A stretch of 64,000 nt of DNA from Corbicula japonica (GCA_038501625.1 JAZAYU010000221.1:124001-188000); one strand, 5' to 3'; positions 1 to 14,232 are shown, counted from the stretch's first letter. The notes: generated by a model from the letters alone, not told the origin. Numbers and translations: made by a program.

Positions 1-167
1 CATGACATTTACTCACGGTATTATTTCATTATATGTACATTTGATTGAATAAATACTGTTTAAACCTATTTCTTTATTGATACATACTTCATTTCATTAA
101 ATCATTTTAGTTTCTATCCTTAAAGTTATTTTTATTTATATGTCTACCTTATTCGAGAGATAAATAT

Positions 168-232
168 GCTGTATGTTGCGGACCTCCACTGGACATCCAG
201 TGGAGGGCATGGGACACATACAGCACTATGGC
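168..232. repeat. Conserved nested hairpin in satellite unit 1
   Basis: A perfect inner stem (CCTCCACTGG, loop ACAT, then its reverse complement) is flanked by a second inverted pair, TGCTGTATGT and ACATACAGCA. The same structure recurs in every unit near 1575, 2955, 4435, 5889, 7348 and 8669. Units 1, 3, 4 and 7 keep the inner stem perfect; units 2, 5 and 6 have a version with one G:T and one T:T opposition, and unit 3 has a changed outer left arm. Function unknown. Confidence 0.8.
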
Positions 233-2755
233 AGACACAATATTACATAATCGGCGTTTTATTCTTAATTTAAAACTTAATTTTAACTTTTATTACGCTT
301 AACTTGTATTTGTTTTTTCAATCTTTCGTCCATTCTTCATACATTTACTCAATGTCTCTTTTATTTTCTCTTTCTAAATTTCATTCTTTGTTTCAGTCTG
401 AATTTCATTCTATGTTTCATTCTTTGTTGATGTTTTGGTTAATATCATTGTTTTGATTCTTTCTAATTTTTAGGTTTATTTATTCTCACTTTTATACTTT
501 GTTTCAATCACATTTCTGCGTTTCATTCTTTTCTTCATTCGTTGTTTCATTTAATTGTTTCATTTTTTGTAAAATTATTTATTTCAGTGTTTGTTTCATT
601 TTTTACTTAATAACACATTTTTCATTTTTAATTCAATTATTTGTTTCATTCTTTGCTTCATTCTTCATTCTTTATATTTTTCTTTGTTTCTTTCTTGTTT
701 CAATTGTTTCCTTCTTCCTTTCAATGTTTCATTCTTAACTTCAATCTTTGTTTTATTTTTAATTTCTTTCTTTGTTTCCTTCTTCCTTTCAATGTTTTAT
801 TCTTAATTTTAGTCTTTGTTTCATTCTTAATTTCTTTCTGTGTTCCCGTTTTCTTTTCAATGTTTCATTCTTCACTTCAATCTTTGTTTCATTCTTAATT
901 TCTGTCTTTATTTTCCTTTCCTCTCAACGTTTCATTCTTTTTTTCAATTTTTGTTTCATTCTTAATTTCTTTCTTTGTTTCCCCCTTCCTATCAATGTTT
1001 TACTTAATTCCAATCTTTGCTTGATTCTTAATTTTTCTATTTTTCCTTCTTCCTTTTTATGTTTCATTCTGTTCCTTCATAGTTCCATTCTTTATTTCAT
1101 TACTGTTTTGCATTCTTAATTTCTTTTATTTCTTCACAACATATTTGCTTGGTATGGATCATTCTTCACCTTACTCTTTATTTCAGTCTAAATTTTGCCT
1201 TATGCTTCGTTTTCCCTTCAATGTTTCATTTTAAATTTTATCCTTTGTTTCATTCTTCTTTCAAATGCCTAATTCCTAATTTCTGTCTTGCTTTCTCTCT
1301 TTCTCTCTCTCTCTCTTGCTCTCTCTCTCTACATCTCAGTATAGTCCTCTTCACCATTCCATGGAAAAGAGGATAAATAAGTGTTTTCGCTTATTCTTTG
1401 ATAAATTACATGACATTTACTCACGGTATTATTTCATTATATGTGCAATTGATTGAATAAATACTGTTTGAACCTATTTCTTTCTTGATACATACTTCAT
1501 TTTATTAAATCATTTTAGATTCTATCCTTAAAGTTATTGTTATTTATATGTCTACCTTATTCGAGAGATAAATATGCTGTATGTTGCGGACCTCCACTGG
1601 ACATCCTGTGGGGGGCAAGGGACACATACAGCACTATGGCAGACACAATATTACATAATCAGCGTTTAATTCTTAATTTGAAATTTAATTTGAACTTTTA
1701 TTACGCTTAACTTGTATTTGTTTTTCAATCTTTCGTCCATTCTGTATACATTTACTCAATGTCTCATTTATTATTTCTTTCTTAATTTCATTCTTTGTTT
1801 CAATCTGAATTTCATTCTATGTTTCATTCTTTGTTGATGTTTTGGTTAATTTCAATGTTTTGATTCTTTCTAATTTTTAGGTTTATTTATTCTCACTTTT
1901 ATGCTTTGTTTCAATCACACTTTTCCTAATTACTTCATTCTTTGTAACTTAATTTTTATTTCTGCGTTTCATTCTTTTCTTCATTCGTTGTTTCATTTAA
2001 TTGTTTCATTTTTTGTAAAATTATTTATTTCAGTGTTTGTTTCATTTTTTACTTAATAACACATTTTTCATTTTTAATTCAATTATTTGTTTCATTCTTT
2101 GCTTCATTCTTCATTCTTTATATTTTTCTTTGTTTCTTTCTTTGTTTCCTTCATCCTTTCAATGTTTTATTCTTAATTTTAGTCTTTGTTTCATTCTTAA
2201 TTTCTTTCTGTGTTCCCTTCTTCTTTTCAATGTTTCATTCTTAACCTCAATCTTTGTTTCATTCTTAATTTCTGTCATAATTTGACTTTCCTTTCAACGT
2301 TTCATTCTTTATTTCAATCTTTGGTCCATTCTTAATTTCTTTCTTTGTTTCCTCCTTCCTATCAATGTTTTACTTAATTCCAATCTATGCTTGATTCTTA
2401 ATTTTTCTATTTTTCCTTCTTCCTTTTTATGTTTCATTCTGTTCCTTCATAGTTCCATTCTTTATTTCATTACTGTTTTGCATTCTTAATTTCTTTCATT
2501 TCTTCACTACATATGTGCTTGGTATGGTTTATTCTTCACCTTACTCTTTATTTCAGTCTCAATTTTGCCTTATGCTTCGTTTTCCCTTCAATGTTTCATT
2601 TTAAATTTTATCCTTTGTTTCATTCTTCTTTCAAATGCCTAATTCCTAATTTCTGTCCCGCTTTCTCTCTATCTCTTTCTCTCTCTCTCTTGCTCTCTCT
2701 CTTTCTCTCTACATCTCAGTATAGTCCTCTTCACCATTCCATGGAGAAGAGGATA

Positions 2756-2777
2756 AATAAGCGTTTTCGCTTATTCT
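2756..2777. repeat. Small hairpin next to the CT tract in the satellite unit
   Basis: AATAAGCG, loop TTTT, CGCTTATT forms a perfect 8-bp stem just 3' of the CT microsatellite. It recurs intact or nearly so in the other units (near 1377, 4236, 5691, 7148 and 8471). The first copy has a T for C in the left arm and the last copy also has a changed arm. Confidence 0.7.
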
Positions 2778-4138
2778 TTAATACATTACATGACATTTAC
2801 TCACGGTATTATTTCATTATATGTGCAATTGATTGAATAAATACTGTTTAAACCTATTTCTTTATTGATACATACTTCATTTCATTAAATCATTTTAGTT
2901 TCTATCCTTAAAGTTATTGTTATTTATATGTCTACCTTATTCGAGAGATAAATATGCTGTATATTTTTCGGACCTCCACTGGACATCCAGTGGAGGCCAA
3001 GGGACACATACAGCACTATGGCAGACACAATATTACATAATCGGCGTTTAATTCTTAATTTAAAACTTAATTTTAACTTTTATTACGCTTAACTTGTATT
3101 TGTTTTTCAATCTTTCGTCCATTCTTCATACATTTACTCAATGTCTCTTTTATTATTTCTTTCTTAATTTCATTCTTTGTTTCAGTCTGAATTTCATTCT
3201 ATGTTTCATTCTTTGTTGATGTTTTGGTTAATTTCAATGTTTTGATTCTTTCTAATTTAAAGGTTTATTTATTCTCACTTTTATACTTTGTTTCAATCAC
3301 ACTTTTACTAATTACTTCATTCTTTGTTACTTAATTTTTATTTCTGCGTTTCATTCTTTTCTTCATTCGTTGTTTCATTTAATTGTTTCATTTTTTGAAA
3401 AATTATTTATTTCAGTGTTTGTTTCATTTTTTACTTTATAACACATTTTTCATTTTTAATTCAATTATTTGTTTCATTCTTTGCTTCATTCTTCATTCTT
3501 TATATTAGTCTTTGTTTCTTTCTGTGTTTCCTTCTTCCTTTCAATGTTTCATTCTTAACTTCAATCTTTGTTTCATTTTTAATTTCTTTCTTTGTTTCCT
3601 TCTTCCTTTCAATGTTTTATTCTTAATTTTAGTCTTTGTTTCATTCTTAATTTCTTTCTGTGTTCCCTTTTTCTTTTCAAAGTTTCATTCTTAACTTCAA
3701 TCTTTGTTTCATTCTTAATTTCTGTCATAATCTGACGTTCCTTTCAACGTTTCATTCTTTATTTCAATCTTTGTTTCATTCTTAATTTCTTTCTTTGTTT
3801 CCCCCTTCCTATCAATGTTTTACTTAATTCCAATCTTTGCTTGATTCTTAATTTTTCTATTTTTCCTTCTTCCTTTTTATGTTTCATTCTGTTCCTTCAT
3901 AGTTCCATTCTTTATTTCATTACTGTTTTGCATTCTTTATTTCTTTCATTTCTTAACTACATATGTGCTTGATATGGTTCATTCTTCACCTTACTCTTTA
4001 TTTCAGTCTAAATTTTGCCTTATGCTTCGTTTTTCCCTTTAATGTTTCATTTTAAATTTTATCCTTTGTTTCATTCTTCTTTCAAATGCCTAACTCCTAA
4101 TTTCTGTCCCGCTTTCTCTCTATCTCTTTCTATCTCTT

Positions 4139-4139
<1 letters not shown>

Positions 4140-4190
<51 letters not shown>
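4140..4190 (+). repeat. CT microsatellite inside satellite unit 3
   Basis: This is the longest of the (CT)n runs in the satellite units, about 25 dinucleotides. Shorter or interrupted versions lie near 1295-1330, 2660-2710, 5600-5642, 7050-7102 and 8366-8425. Confidence 0.95.
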
Positions 4191-4191
<1 letters not shown>

Positions 4192-7100
4192 ATCTCAGTA
4201 TAGTCCTCTTCACCATTCCATGGAGAAAAGGATAAATAAGCGTTTTCGCTTATTCTTTAATACATTACATGACATTTACTCACGGTATTATTTCATTATA
4301 TGTACATTTGATTGAATAAATACTGTTTAAACCTATTTCTTTATTGATACATACTTCATTTCATTAAATCATTTTAGTTTCTATCCTTAATGTTATTGTT
4401 ATTTATATGTCTACCTTATTCGAGAGATAAATATGCTGTATGTTGCGGACCTCCACTGGACATCCAGTGGAGGGCAAGGGACACATACAGCACTATGGCA
4501 GACACAATATTACATAATCGGCGTTTTATTCTTAATTTAAAACCTAATTTTAACTTTTATTACGCTTAACTTGTATTTGTTTTTCAATCTTTCGTCCATT
4601 CTTCATACATTTACTCAATGTCTCTTTTATTATTTCTTTCTTAATTTCATTCTTTGTTTCAGTCTGAATTTCATTCTATGTTTCATTCTTTGTTGATGTT
4701 TTGGTTAATTTCATTGTTTTGATTCTTTCTAATTTTTAGGTTTATTTATTCTCACTTTTATACTTTGTTTCAATCACACTTTTCCTAATGACTACATTCT
4801 GTGTTACTTAATTTTTATTTCTGCGTTTCATTCTTTTCTTCATTCGTTGTTTCATTTAATTGTTTCATTTTTTGTAAAATTATTTATTTCAGTGTTTGTT
4901 TCATTTTTTACTTAATAACACATTTTTCATTTTTAATTCAATTATTTGTTTCATTCTTTGCTTCATTCTTCATTCTTTATATTTGTCTTTGTTTCTTTCT
5001 TGTTTCAATTGTTTCCTTCTTCCTTTCAATGTGTCATTCTTAACTTCAATCTTTGTTTTATTTTTAATTTCTTTCTTTGTTTCATTCTTCCTTTCAATGT
5101 TTTATTCTTAATTTTAATCTTTGTTTCATTCTTAATTTCTTTCTGTGTTCCCGTTTTCTTTTCAATGTTTCATTCTTCACTTCAATCTTTGTTTCATTCT
5201 TGATTTCTGTCTTTATTTTCCTTTCCTCTCAACGTTTCATTCTTTACTTCAATTTTTGTTTCATTCTTAATTTCTTTCTTTGTTTCCCCCTTCCTATCAA
5301 TGTTTTACTTAATTCCAATCTTTGCTTGATTCTTAATTTTTCTATTTTTCCTTCTTCCTTTTTATGTTTCATTCTGTTCCTTCATAGTTCCATTCTTTAT
5401 TTCATTACTGTCTGCATTCTTAATTTTTTTTATTTCATCACAACATATTTTCTTGGTATAGATCATTCTTCACCTTACTCTTTATTTCAGTCAAATTTTG
5501 CCTTATGCTTCGTTTTCCCTTCAATGTTTCATTTTAAATTTTATCCTTTGTTTCATTCTTCTTTCAAATGCCTAATTCCTAATTTCTGTCTTGCTTTCTC
5601 TCTATCTCTTTCTCTCTCTCTCTTGCTCTCTCTCTTTCTCTCTACATCTCAGTATGGTCCTCTTCACCATTCCATGGAAAAGAGGATAAATAAGCGTTTT
5701 CGCTTATTCTTTAATACATTACATAACATTTACTCACGGTATTTTTTCATTATATGTGCAATTGATTGAATAAATACTGTTTGAACCTATTTCTTTCTTG
5801 ATACATACTTCATTTTATTAAATCATTTTAGTTTCTATCCTTAAAATTATTGTTATTTATATGTCTACCATATTCGAGAGATAAATATGCTGTATGTTGC
5901 GGACCTCCACTGGACATCCTGTGGGGGGTAAGGGACACATACAGCACTATGGCAGACACAATATTACATAATCGGCGTTTAATTCTTAATTTAAAACCTA
6001 ATTTGAACTTTTATTACGCTTAACTTGTATTTGTTTTTCAATCTTTCGTCCATTCTGTATACATTTACTCAATGTCTCATTTATTATTTCTTTCTTAATT
6101 TCATTCTTTGTTTCAGTCTGAATTTCATTCTATGTTTCATTCTTTGTTGATGTTTTGGTTAATTTCAATGTTTTGATTCTTTCTTACTTTTAGGTTTATT
6201 TATTCTCACTTTTATGCTTTGTTTCAATCACACTTTTCCTAATGACTACATTCTGTGTTACTTAATTTTTATTTCTGCGTTTCATTCTTTTCTTCATTCG
6301 TTGTTTCATTTAATTGTTTCATTTTTTGTAAAATTATTTATTTCAGTGTTTGTTTCATTTTTTACTTAATAACACATTTTTCATTTTTAATTCAATTATT
6401 TGTTACATTCTTTGCTTCATTCTTCATTCTATATATTTTCTTTGTTTCTTTCTTGTTTCAATTGTTTCCTTCTTCCTTTCAATGTTTCATTCTTAACTTC
6501 AATCTTTGTTTAATTTTAAATTTCTTTCTTTGTTTCCTTCTTCATTTCAATGTTTTATTCTTAATTTTAGTCTTTGTTTCATTCTTTATTTCTTTCTGTG
6601 TTCCCGTTTTCTTTTCAATGTTTCATTCTTCACTTCAATCTTTGTTTCATTCTTAATTTCTTTCTTTATTTTCCTTTCCTCTCAACGTTTCATTCTTTTT
6701 CTCAATTTTTGTTTCATTCTTAATTTCTTTCTTTGTTTCCCCCTTCCTATCAATATTTTACTGAATTCCAATCTTTGCTTGATTCTTAATTTTTCTATTT
6801 TTCCTTCTTCCTTTTTATGTTTCATTCTGTTCCTTCATAGTTCCATTCTTTATTTCATTACTGTTTTGCATTCTTAATTTCTTTTATTTCTTCACAACAT
6901 ATTTGCTTGGTATGGATCATTCTTCACCTTACTCTTTATTTCAGTCAAATTTTGCCTTATGCTTCGTTTTCCCTTCAATGTTTCATTTTAAATTTTATCC
7001 TTTGTTTCATTCTTCTTTCAAATGCCTAATTCCTAATTTCTGTCTTGCTTTCTCTCTTTCTCTCTCTCTCTCTTGCTCTCTCTCTCTCTCTCTCTCTCTC

Positions 7101-8360
7101 TACATCTAAGTATAGTCCTCTTCATCATTCCATGGAAAAGAGGATAAATAAGCGTTTTCGCTTATTGTTAAATACATTACATGACATTTACTCACGGTAT
7201 TATTTCATTATATGTGCAATTGATTGAATAAATACTGTTTGAACCTATTTCTTTCTTGATACATACCTCATTTTATTAAATCATTTTAGATTCTATCCTT
7301 AAAGTTATTGTTTTTATATGTCTACCTTATTCGAGAGATACATAGGCTGTATGTTGCGGACCTCCACTGGACATCCTGTGGGGGGCAAGGGACACATACA
7401 GCACTATGGTAGACACAATATTACATAATCAGCGTTTAATTCTTAATTTGAAATTTAATTTGAACTTTTATTACGCTTAACTTGTATTTGTTTTTCAATC
7501 TTTCGTCCATTCTGTATACATTTACTCAATGTCTCATTTATTATTTCTTTCTTAATTTCATTCTTTGTTTCAGTCTGAATTTCATTCTATGTTTCATTCT
7601 TTGTTGATGTTTTGGTTAATTTCAATGTTTTGATTCTTTCTAATTTTTAGGTTTATTTATTCTCACTTTTATGCTTTGTTTCAACCACACTTTTCCTAAT
7701 TACTTCATTCTGTGTTACTTAATTTTTTTTCTGCGTTTCATTCTTTTCTTCATTCGTTGTTCCATTTAATTGAATCATTTTTTGTAAAATTATTTATTTC
7801 AGTGTTTGTTTCATTTTTTACTTAATAAGATATTTTTCATTTTTAATTCAATTATTTGTTTCATTCTTTACTTCATTCTTCATTCTTTATATTAGTCTTT
7901 GTTTCTTTCTGTGTTTCCTTCTTCCTTTCAATGTTTCATTCTTAACTTCAATGTTTGTTTCATTTTTAATTTCTTTCTTTGTTTCCTTATTCCTTTCAAC
8001 GTTTCATTCTTAACTTCAATCTTTGTTTCATTCTTAATTTCTTTCTTTGTTTCCCCCTTCCTATCAATGTTTAACTTAATTCCAATCTTTGCTTGATTCT
8101 TATTTTTTTCTATTTTTCCTTCTTCCTTTCTATGTTTCATTCTTTCCTTCATAGTTCCATTCTTAATTTCATTACTGTTTTGCATTCTTAATTCCTTTCA
8201 TTTCTTCTCTACTTATTTGCTTGGTATGGTTCATTCTTCACCTTACTCTTTATTTCAGTCTAAATTTTGCCTTATGCTTCATTTTTACCTTTTAGTGTTT
8301 CATTTTAAATTTTATTCTTTGTTTTATTCTACTTTCAAATGCCTAATTCCTATTTTCTTT

Positions 8361-8406
<46 letters not shown>

Positions 8407-9960
8407 CTCTCTCTCTCTCTCTCTACATCTCGGTATAGTCCTCTTCACCATTCCATAGATCAGAGGATAAATATGCGTTTTCGCTTATTTTTTAATACAT
8501 TACATGACATTTATACATGGCATTATTTCATTATATGTACAATTGCTTGAATAAATACTGTTTAAACCTATTTTTTTCTTGATACATACTTCATTTCATC
8601 AAATCATTTTAGTTTCTATCCTTAAAGTTATTGTTATTAATTATCTACCTTTTTCGAGAGATAAATATGCTGTATGTTGCGGACCTCCACTGGACATCCA
8701 GTGGAGGGCAAGGGACACATACAGCACTATAGCAGACACAATATAACATAATCGACGTTTAATTCTTAATTTAGAACTTAATTTTAATTTTTATTACGCT
8801 TAAATTGTATATGTTTATCAATCTTTCGTTTATTCTTTATACATTTAATCAATATATCATTTATTATTTCTTTCTTAATTTCATTCTTTGTTTCAGTCTG
8901 AATTTCATTCTATGTTTCATTCTTTGTTGATTTTTTTTGGTTAATTTCATTGTTTTGATTCTTTCTTATTTTACGGTTTATTTATAGTCACTTTTAAACT
9001 TTGTTTACTCATTACTTCATTCTTTGTTACTTAATTTTTATTTCTGCGTTTCATTCTTTTCTTCATTCATTGTTTCATTTAATTGTTTCATTTTTTTGTT
9101 AAATTACTTATTTCAGCGTTTGTTTTATTTTTACTTAATAACAATCATTTTTTAATTCAATTATTTGTTTCATTCTTTGCTTCATTCTGCATTCTTTCTA
9201 TCAGTCTTTGTTAGATTTTGTGTTTCCTTTGTCCTTTTAATGTTTCATTCTTAACTTTAATCTTTGTTTCACTTTTATTTTCTTTCTTTGTTTCCTTCTT
9301 CCATTCAGTGTTTCATTCTTAATTTTAGTCTTTGTTTTATTTTAAATTTCTTTCTGTGTTTCCTTCTAAGTTTCCATATTTCATTCTTAACTTCAATCTT
9401 TGTTTCGTTCTTAATTTCATTCGTTGTTTCAGTCTGAATTTCATTCTGTGTTTCATTCTTTGTTGATTTTTTGTTAATTTCATTGTTTTGTATCTTTATA
9501 ATTTTACTTCCTTATTCTTACTTTAATACTTTGTTTCAATCATATTTTAAGTCATTACTTCATTCTTTGTTTCTTAATTTTTATTTCTGTGTTTCATACT
9601 TTTCTTCATTTTTTGTTTCATTTAATTATGTCAGTTTTTTTTATAAATTACTTATTTCAGTGTTTGTTTCATTTTTTACTTAATAACATTTTTTTTTTCA
9701 TTTCTAATTCAATTCTTCATTCTTTATATCAGTCTTTGTTTCTTTCTCTGTTTCCTTCTTCCTTTCAATGTTTCATTCTTAACTTCAATCTTTGTTTCAT
9801 TTTTAATTTCTTCCTTTATTTCCTTCTTCCTTTCAATGTTTTATTTTTAATTTTAGTCTCTGTTTCATTCTTATTTTCTTTCTGTGTTTCCTTCTTCTTT
9901 TCAATGTTTAATTCTTAACTTCAATCTTTCTTTCATTCTTAATTTCTTTCTTTGTTCTGC

Positions 9961-11230
9961 TTTCCTTTCAACGTTTCATTGTTTAATTCTTACATTCAAT
10001 GTTTCATTCTAAATTTCATTCTTTGTTTCATTCATAATTTCATTCTGTCTTTCATTCTTCCTTCAATGTTTCATTGTTTATTTCACTTCTTGTTTCAGTC
10101 TTAATATCATGTGTTGTTAAATTTTTTCTTTTAATTTTTCATTCTTTATTCATTCTTGGTTTAATTGTTCCTTTAAATATCTCATAAGTAGTTAAATACT
10201 TTGTTTCATACTTGTTTTCAATAATTCTTTCAATGTTTCATTGTCTTTTTCATTGTTTCATTCTCTTTCCAATGTTTCGTTCTTGATTTCATTCTTTGTT
10301 TGACTCTTAAATTCATTCTTTGTTTTATTTTTCCTTTCAATATTTCGTTCTAAGTCACTATTTGATTCGGTCTTCATTTCATTTTTGTATCATTTTTGCT
10401 ATGAATGTTTTATTCTTATCTTATTTCTTTGTTTCATTCTTCCTTTCAATGTCTCATTATTAATTTCATTGTTTATGTCATTCCTTATTACATTCTTTAT
10501 TCAATTTTTCTTATAAATGGTTTTATTCTTAATATCATTCTTTTTGTTAATATTTTATTTTATTCTTTTATTTTGTTTTTCCATTCACTATTTATTCTTA
10601 ACTGTGTTTACTTCCTAAATTCTTTCTTTGTTTCATTATATTCAATGTTTCGTATTTGCGTTTCATTTTTATTCCACTCTTTGTGAAATTCTTCCGTTTA
10701 ATGTTTTATTCTTAATTATATTCTTTGTTTTAGTTTAAATTTCATTATTTGTTTCATTCGTTGTTTCATTTTTTAGTGTTTGTTCCTTTCGCATGTCCTT
10801 ATTAATATTTTGAAATTTTGTTATAAATTTGATTCCTTGTACCTTTTTGTCTTAAATTTATTATTTGTTTCTTTATTTTATTTTCTCTTTTAAATTTCGT
10901 TGCTTTGGTTTCTTTCTTATTGTCAGTTTTTCCTTTCAATGTTTAATTCTCATTAGGTTTAGCTCTTTCTTCAAATGTCTCATTCTTATTTTTCTCTTTG
11001 CTTCCTCTTGTTTGTTTGCTTTTTCTTTCATTCTTTATATTTTTGTTTGTCTCTTACTTTATTTCTTGTTTTAATTTCATTCTCAAGTTCAAACTTTGTT
11101 TCTTTTTTCTCTGTTTCATCTTAATTTCTTTGTTTTCTTAAATTCATATCTGTGTTTTAGTTTTCTTTCCTAATTCCACTCTTTATTCAAATCCTTATGT
11201 CTCCTTAAATCTTTTTCTTACATCTCAGAT
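9961..11230 (+). repeat. Degenerate T-rich satellite tail
   Basis: The same TTCATTCTT-type subrepeats continue without the hairpin landmarks and decay steadily. No full unit can be recognised. No gene is seen. Confidence 0.75.
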
Positions 11231-11429
11231 ACTCAGAAACACGAAATTTATCTATTTCATATTAACATACGAATATATTTAAGGGCACGTATTGGCTACC
11301 ATAATTTCATTTAGATTTCGATATTATATAAACAAATATTTTAACTTGTTAACAGTTACTTCTTTGTTTTACTTGTTTCAAAACGAATTGTTTTTCAAAA
11401 CAGTATTTTAGTTTTTTAATAATTCTTTT

Positions 11430-11960
11430 TTTTTCAAAACACCGCGATTAATCACAAGAATAAAGTAAATTCTACAAATTCTTCTAAAAAACTGCAAACT
11501 TTTACATTATTCCATTACATCGTTTATGAACCGCTTTCAAAACAACCGCTTAAACGGAAGAATAAAGTAAATTCTGCAAATTCTTCAGAAAATTGCAAAC
11601 TTTTACATTATTCCACTACATTATTATACACCGTAATCAAAATAACCGCTTTAACCGAAGAATAAAGTAATTTCTGCAAATTCTTCAGAAAATTGCAAAC
11701 ATTTACATTATTCCACGAAATTATTATGAACCCGCGATCAAAATAACCGCTTAAACCTTAGAATAAAGTAAATTCTGCAAATTCTTGCGCAATTTGCAAA
11801 CTTTTACATTATTCCACGACATTATTATACACCGCGGTCAAAACAAACCGCCTAACCGAAAAATAAAGTAAATTCTGCAAATTCTTGCGAAATTTGAAAA
11901 CTTTTACATTATTCCGCGTTATTATTACATGCATAAACCGAGATCAATAAAACCGATGTT
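11430..11960 (+). repeat. 101-bp minisatellite, ~5 copies
   Basis: The landmark 'aataaagtaa' recurs at 11459, 11561, 11661, 11762 and 11862, a spacing of 100-102 bp. Each unit also has 'attctgcaaattcttc', 'cttttacattattcca' and 'accgct' blocks with point changes. Confidence 0.93.
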
Positions 11961-11969
11961 TCCTTGCAA

Positions 11970-14230
11970 GGATACAGTTGGGCATCAACTATTCAAATAC
12001 TTTTCTCGAAAATATTTTAACCGACTCAACTATTTTGATTGATATCAATCTGTTAGGAACTCCATAACCTTACTTTGGCCAAGGATCATAAAACTGAGAT
12101 TGGAGACCAATCTCAAATCTCAAGCTTTTGATGAAATCAGAATCTTGAGATTTGAGACCTATCTCGAGATTTAGTCACAAGTTTATTGTTAAAAAAGAAA
12201 CAAATATATATATTAAATACCTTAAATATTAACTATTGAAGCACAAAAACTAAACAAACAAACAAACAAACATGACTTACATTCCGTCTTGACACAAATC
12301 CCTTAAGAACAGCACAATTCACATCCCATTATAAAAATGTCAAGATCCTGATTTCCAATGTCCGTTGTCCAGTTCACTAATCGTCCATATTCATCCTTTT
12401 AAAGACGTGCAGATTTGAAGACATGTAGGGTCCTACTCCACTAGCGAACTCCGAATCCGCCGGCACGACGTCGATCCAGATCTAAATTACACAAGGTCTA
12501 ATAGCTGCAGCATTCCAGTAATAGAAAATCCCTGATCCTCAGTTTTAAATTCCAGTTATTGAATAGTCATTAAAAACACAAAGTTTATCACTTTATTTAT
12601 ATAATGGATTTGAAGTATAAATCCACAATACCTGAAATATAATAAAAACATAATCAGAATACATCGATAACAACAAACAAGTAGATTATTATTAATGTTA
12701 TTCAATGGTATAAATAAAATGGTTAAATCTTACCTCTGCCAAATATTGTCAACAATCAAATTGCCTGTAAATATGGTCAGTCAATGAAGCATAGCTTTCA
12801 CAATTTCAGACAGGTAAAAATACATATGATCGTTTACAATTCATTTCCACTTAGCTATATTAAGATAACTTCTTTTGTATTATAATAAAAAAGCATTCCC
12901 TTACCTGGAAAATATGTTTTTTGCCCAGAATTTTAATAAATTGCAAAATCTTCACAAAGTAATTTCACTGTTTTGAAAATGCCGGAAAAGTGACCAGTGC
13001 GGTGATTGGATGTTCGTTATCACGTGCACAGGTAAAAGAAAAAAATTCAAAGTAGTTGTTTCCCGTTGACCATTTAAAATGCTGTACAAATATATGGAAG
13101 ACAAGAAGGATCAAAAGTGAAGCATAGGGAAAAAAAAACCGTCAATACTTAGCTTCCATGCGCATAGAACAATATAAGTAATGAATGGCACTGAAAGGAA
13201 TTAAAATAAGCGGATACGAACAAGCGAATCAAGTTCACTGAACTACGGAATGCCGGTGTAACGTTGTAAACTGACCCTCATGGAATAATGACCCCGGCCG
13301 GTGTTTTATATAAAATAGTAACTCCCCGGCCATAATATTATGACAGGTGGCGTCAAATTATTATGATTTTCACACACGTAGAAAAATGTCCATCACAAAG
13401 AATTGTGACCTACTATAGAATAACGAGCCCTTAGCCTATCCCTTACCCTAACCCATCCAAGGTACATGTAAACGTGCAACATAATCATCGACACCGATAG
13501 GCATTTTAGGAGAATATGGTATTGGCACCCGTCCGTGCGACAATCCATGTGTGAGTACGTGCAACATTTATTTTGACCGCAACTCCTTATTCATTATCGG
13601 ACTGAGTTGTGTGAACTTTCAGATAGTACAACTACCAAAACATTGTTGTACGGAAAGAAAATTAAAATTTAATTCACCTGTTCGGTAGTTATGATCATTT
13701 GTTACTTTTTTTCTATTCTATATTGATACATTGTATAAGTGTAAAAATACATACATATGGCCCATTTGTTACGTTTGCTATTTTGGATATATTGACGCAA
13801 ATTTGGCCACGTCATTTTTCGTGATGATATCTAAATTAGATTTGAGACCTGTTTATGTAAAGTCTATATAGTCTAGTTCTAATGAGGCCAACAATTACAA
13901 AACAACAAGTATATAGGATGATTTCTTAGGTTACAACCGTTAATACTAGTACTTCATTACATGTAGTTATCCATTAGAAAATCGGGTAATAATTGGGATC
14001 ATTTCACTAAATCAGTATTTCACAGAACATGGGTAATGTTTCCTTACAAAGATACGGCCCCGAGATCTCTATTCTATCACAGTTTTGATGTAACTAATAA
14101 AGCCAACGTCTTTACGTCGAAACATGTAGTACAAATAAGCGATTATTTTTTTCCTCGCTTATTAAAACTGGTAAGGCGAGGAGCTTACAACTGCGGGATT
14201 TTGAAACTGGGAAAGTCAACCGTACAGGCT
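11970..14230. other. Gene-poor AT-rich stretch
   Basis: No coding region is recognised. It holds a degraded member of the 130-bp foldback family (12083-12176). A single match to the 46-bp minisatellite core, 'cggaaaagtgaccagtg', lies near 12984, about 10 kb from the array. Confidence 0.5.
12083..12176. mobile_element. Foldback MITE, degraded copy 1
   Basis: It has the 'ataaaactgagattggagac' left end and 'cttgagatttgagac' in the right arm. The central CCAATCAGAT block is largely lost. It belongs to the family seen at 14233, 15918, 25307 and 29268. Confidence 0.6.
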
Positions 14231-14232
14231 AC

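Larger units (their letters stand above)
1..9960 (+). repeat. Tandem satellite, ~1.4 kb unit, about 7 copies
   Basis: The landmark 'catgacatttactcacgg' recurs at about 1, 1409, 2789, 4268, 5722 (one change), 7180 and 8503, giving units of roughly 1408, 1380, 1479, 1454, 1458 and 1323 bp plus a decaying seventh. Each unit has the same order: AATAAA-containing AT stretch, a compact hairpin around ctgtatgttgcgg, T-rich ~30-bp subrepeats of the type ttcattcttaatttctttc, a CT microsatellite, then a small hairpin. The + strand is strongly pyrimidine-biased. Length differences come from the CT run and from gain or loss of the ~30-bp subrepeats. The array begins at or before base 1, so its true extent is unknown. 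All Phe/Ser/Leu-rich open frames here are by-products of TTC/TTT/TCT repetition and are not called as genes. Confidence 0.95.

Noticed and set aside
499..9918. Many Phe/Ser/Leu-rich open frames on the + strand (60-230 residues)
   Set aside because: They lie in the T-rich satellite, recur unit by unit in several frames, and reflect TTC/TTT/TCT repetition. No domain is seen.
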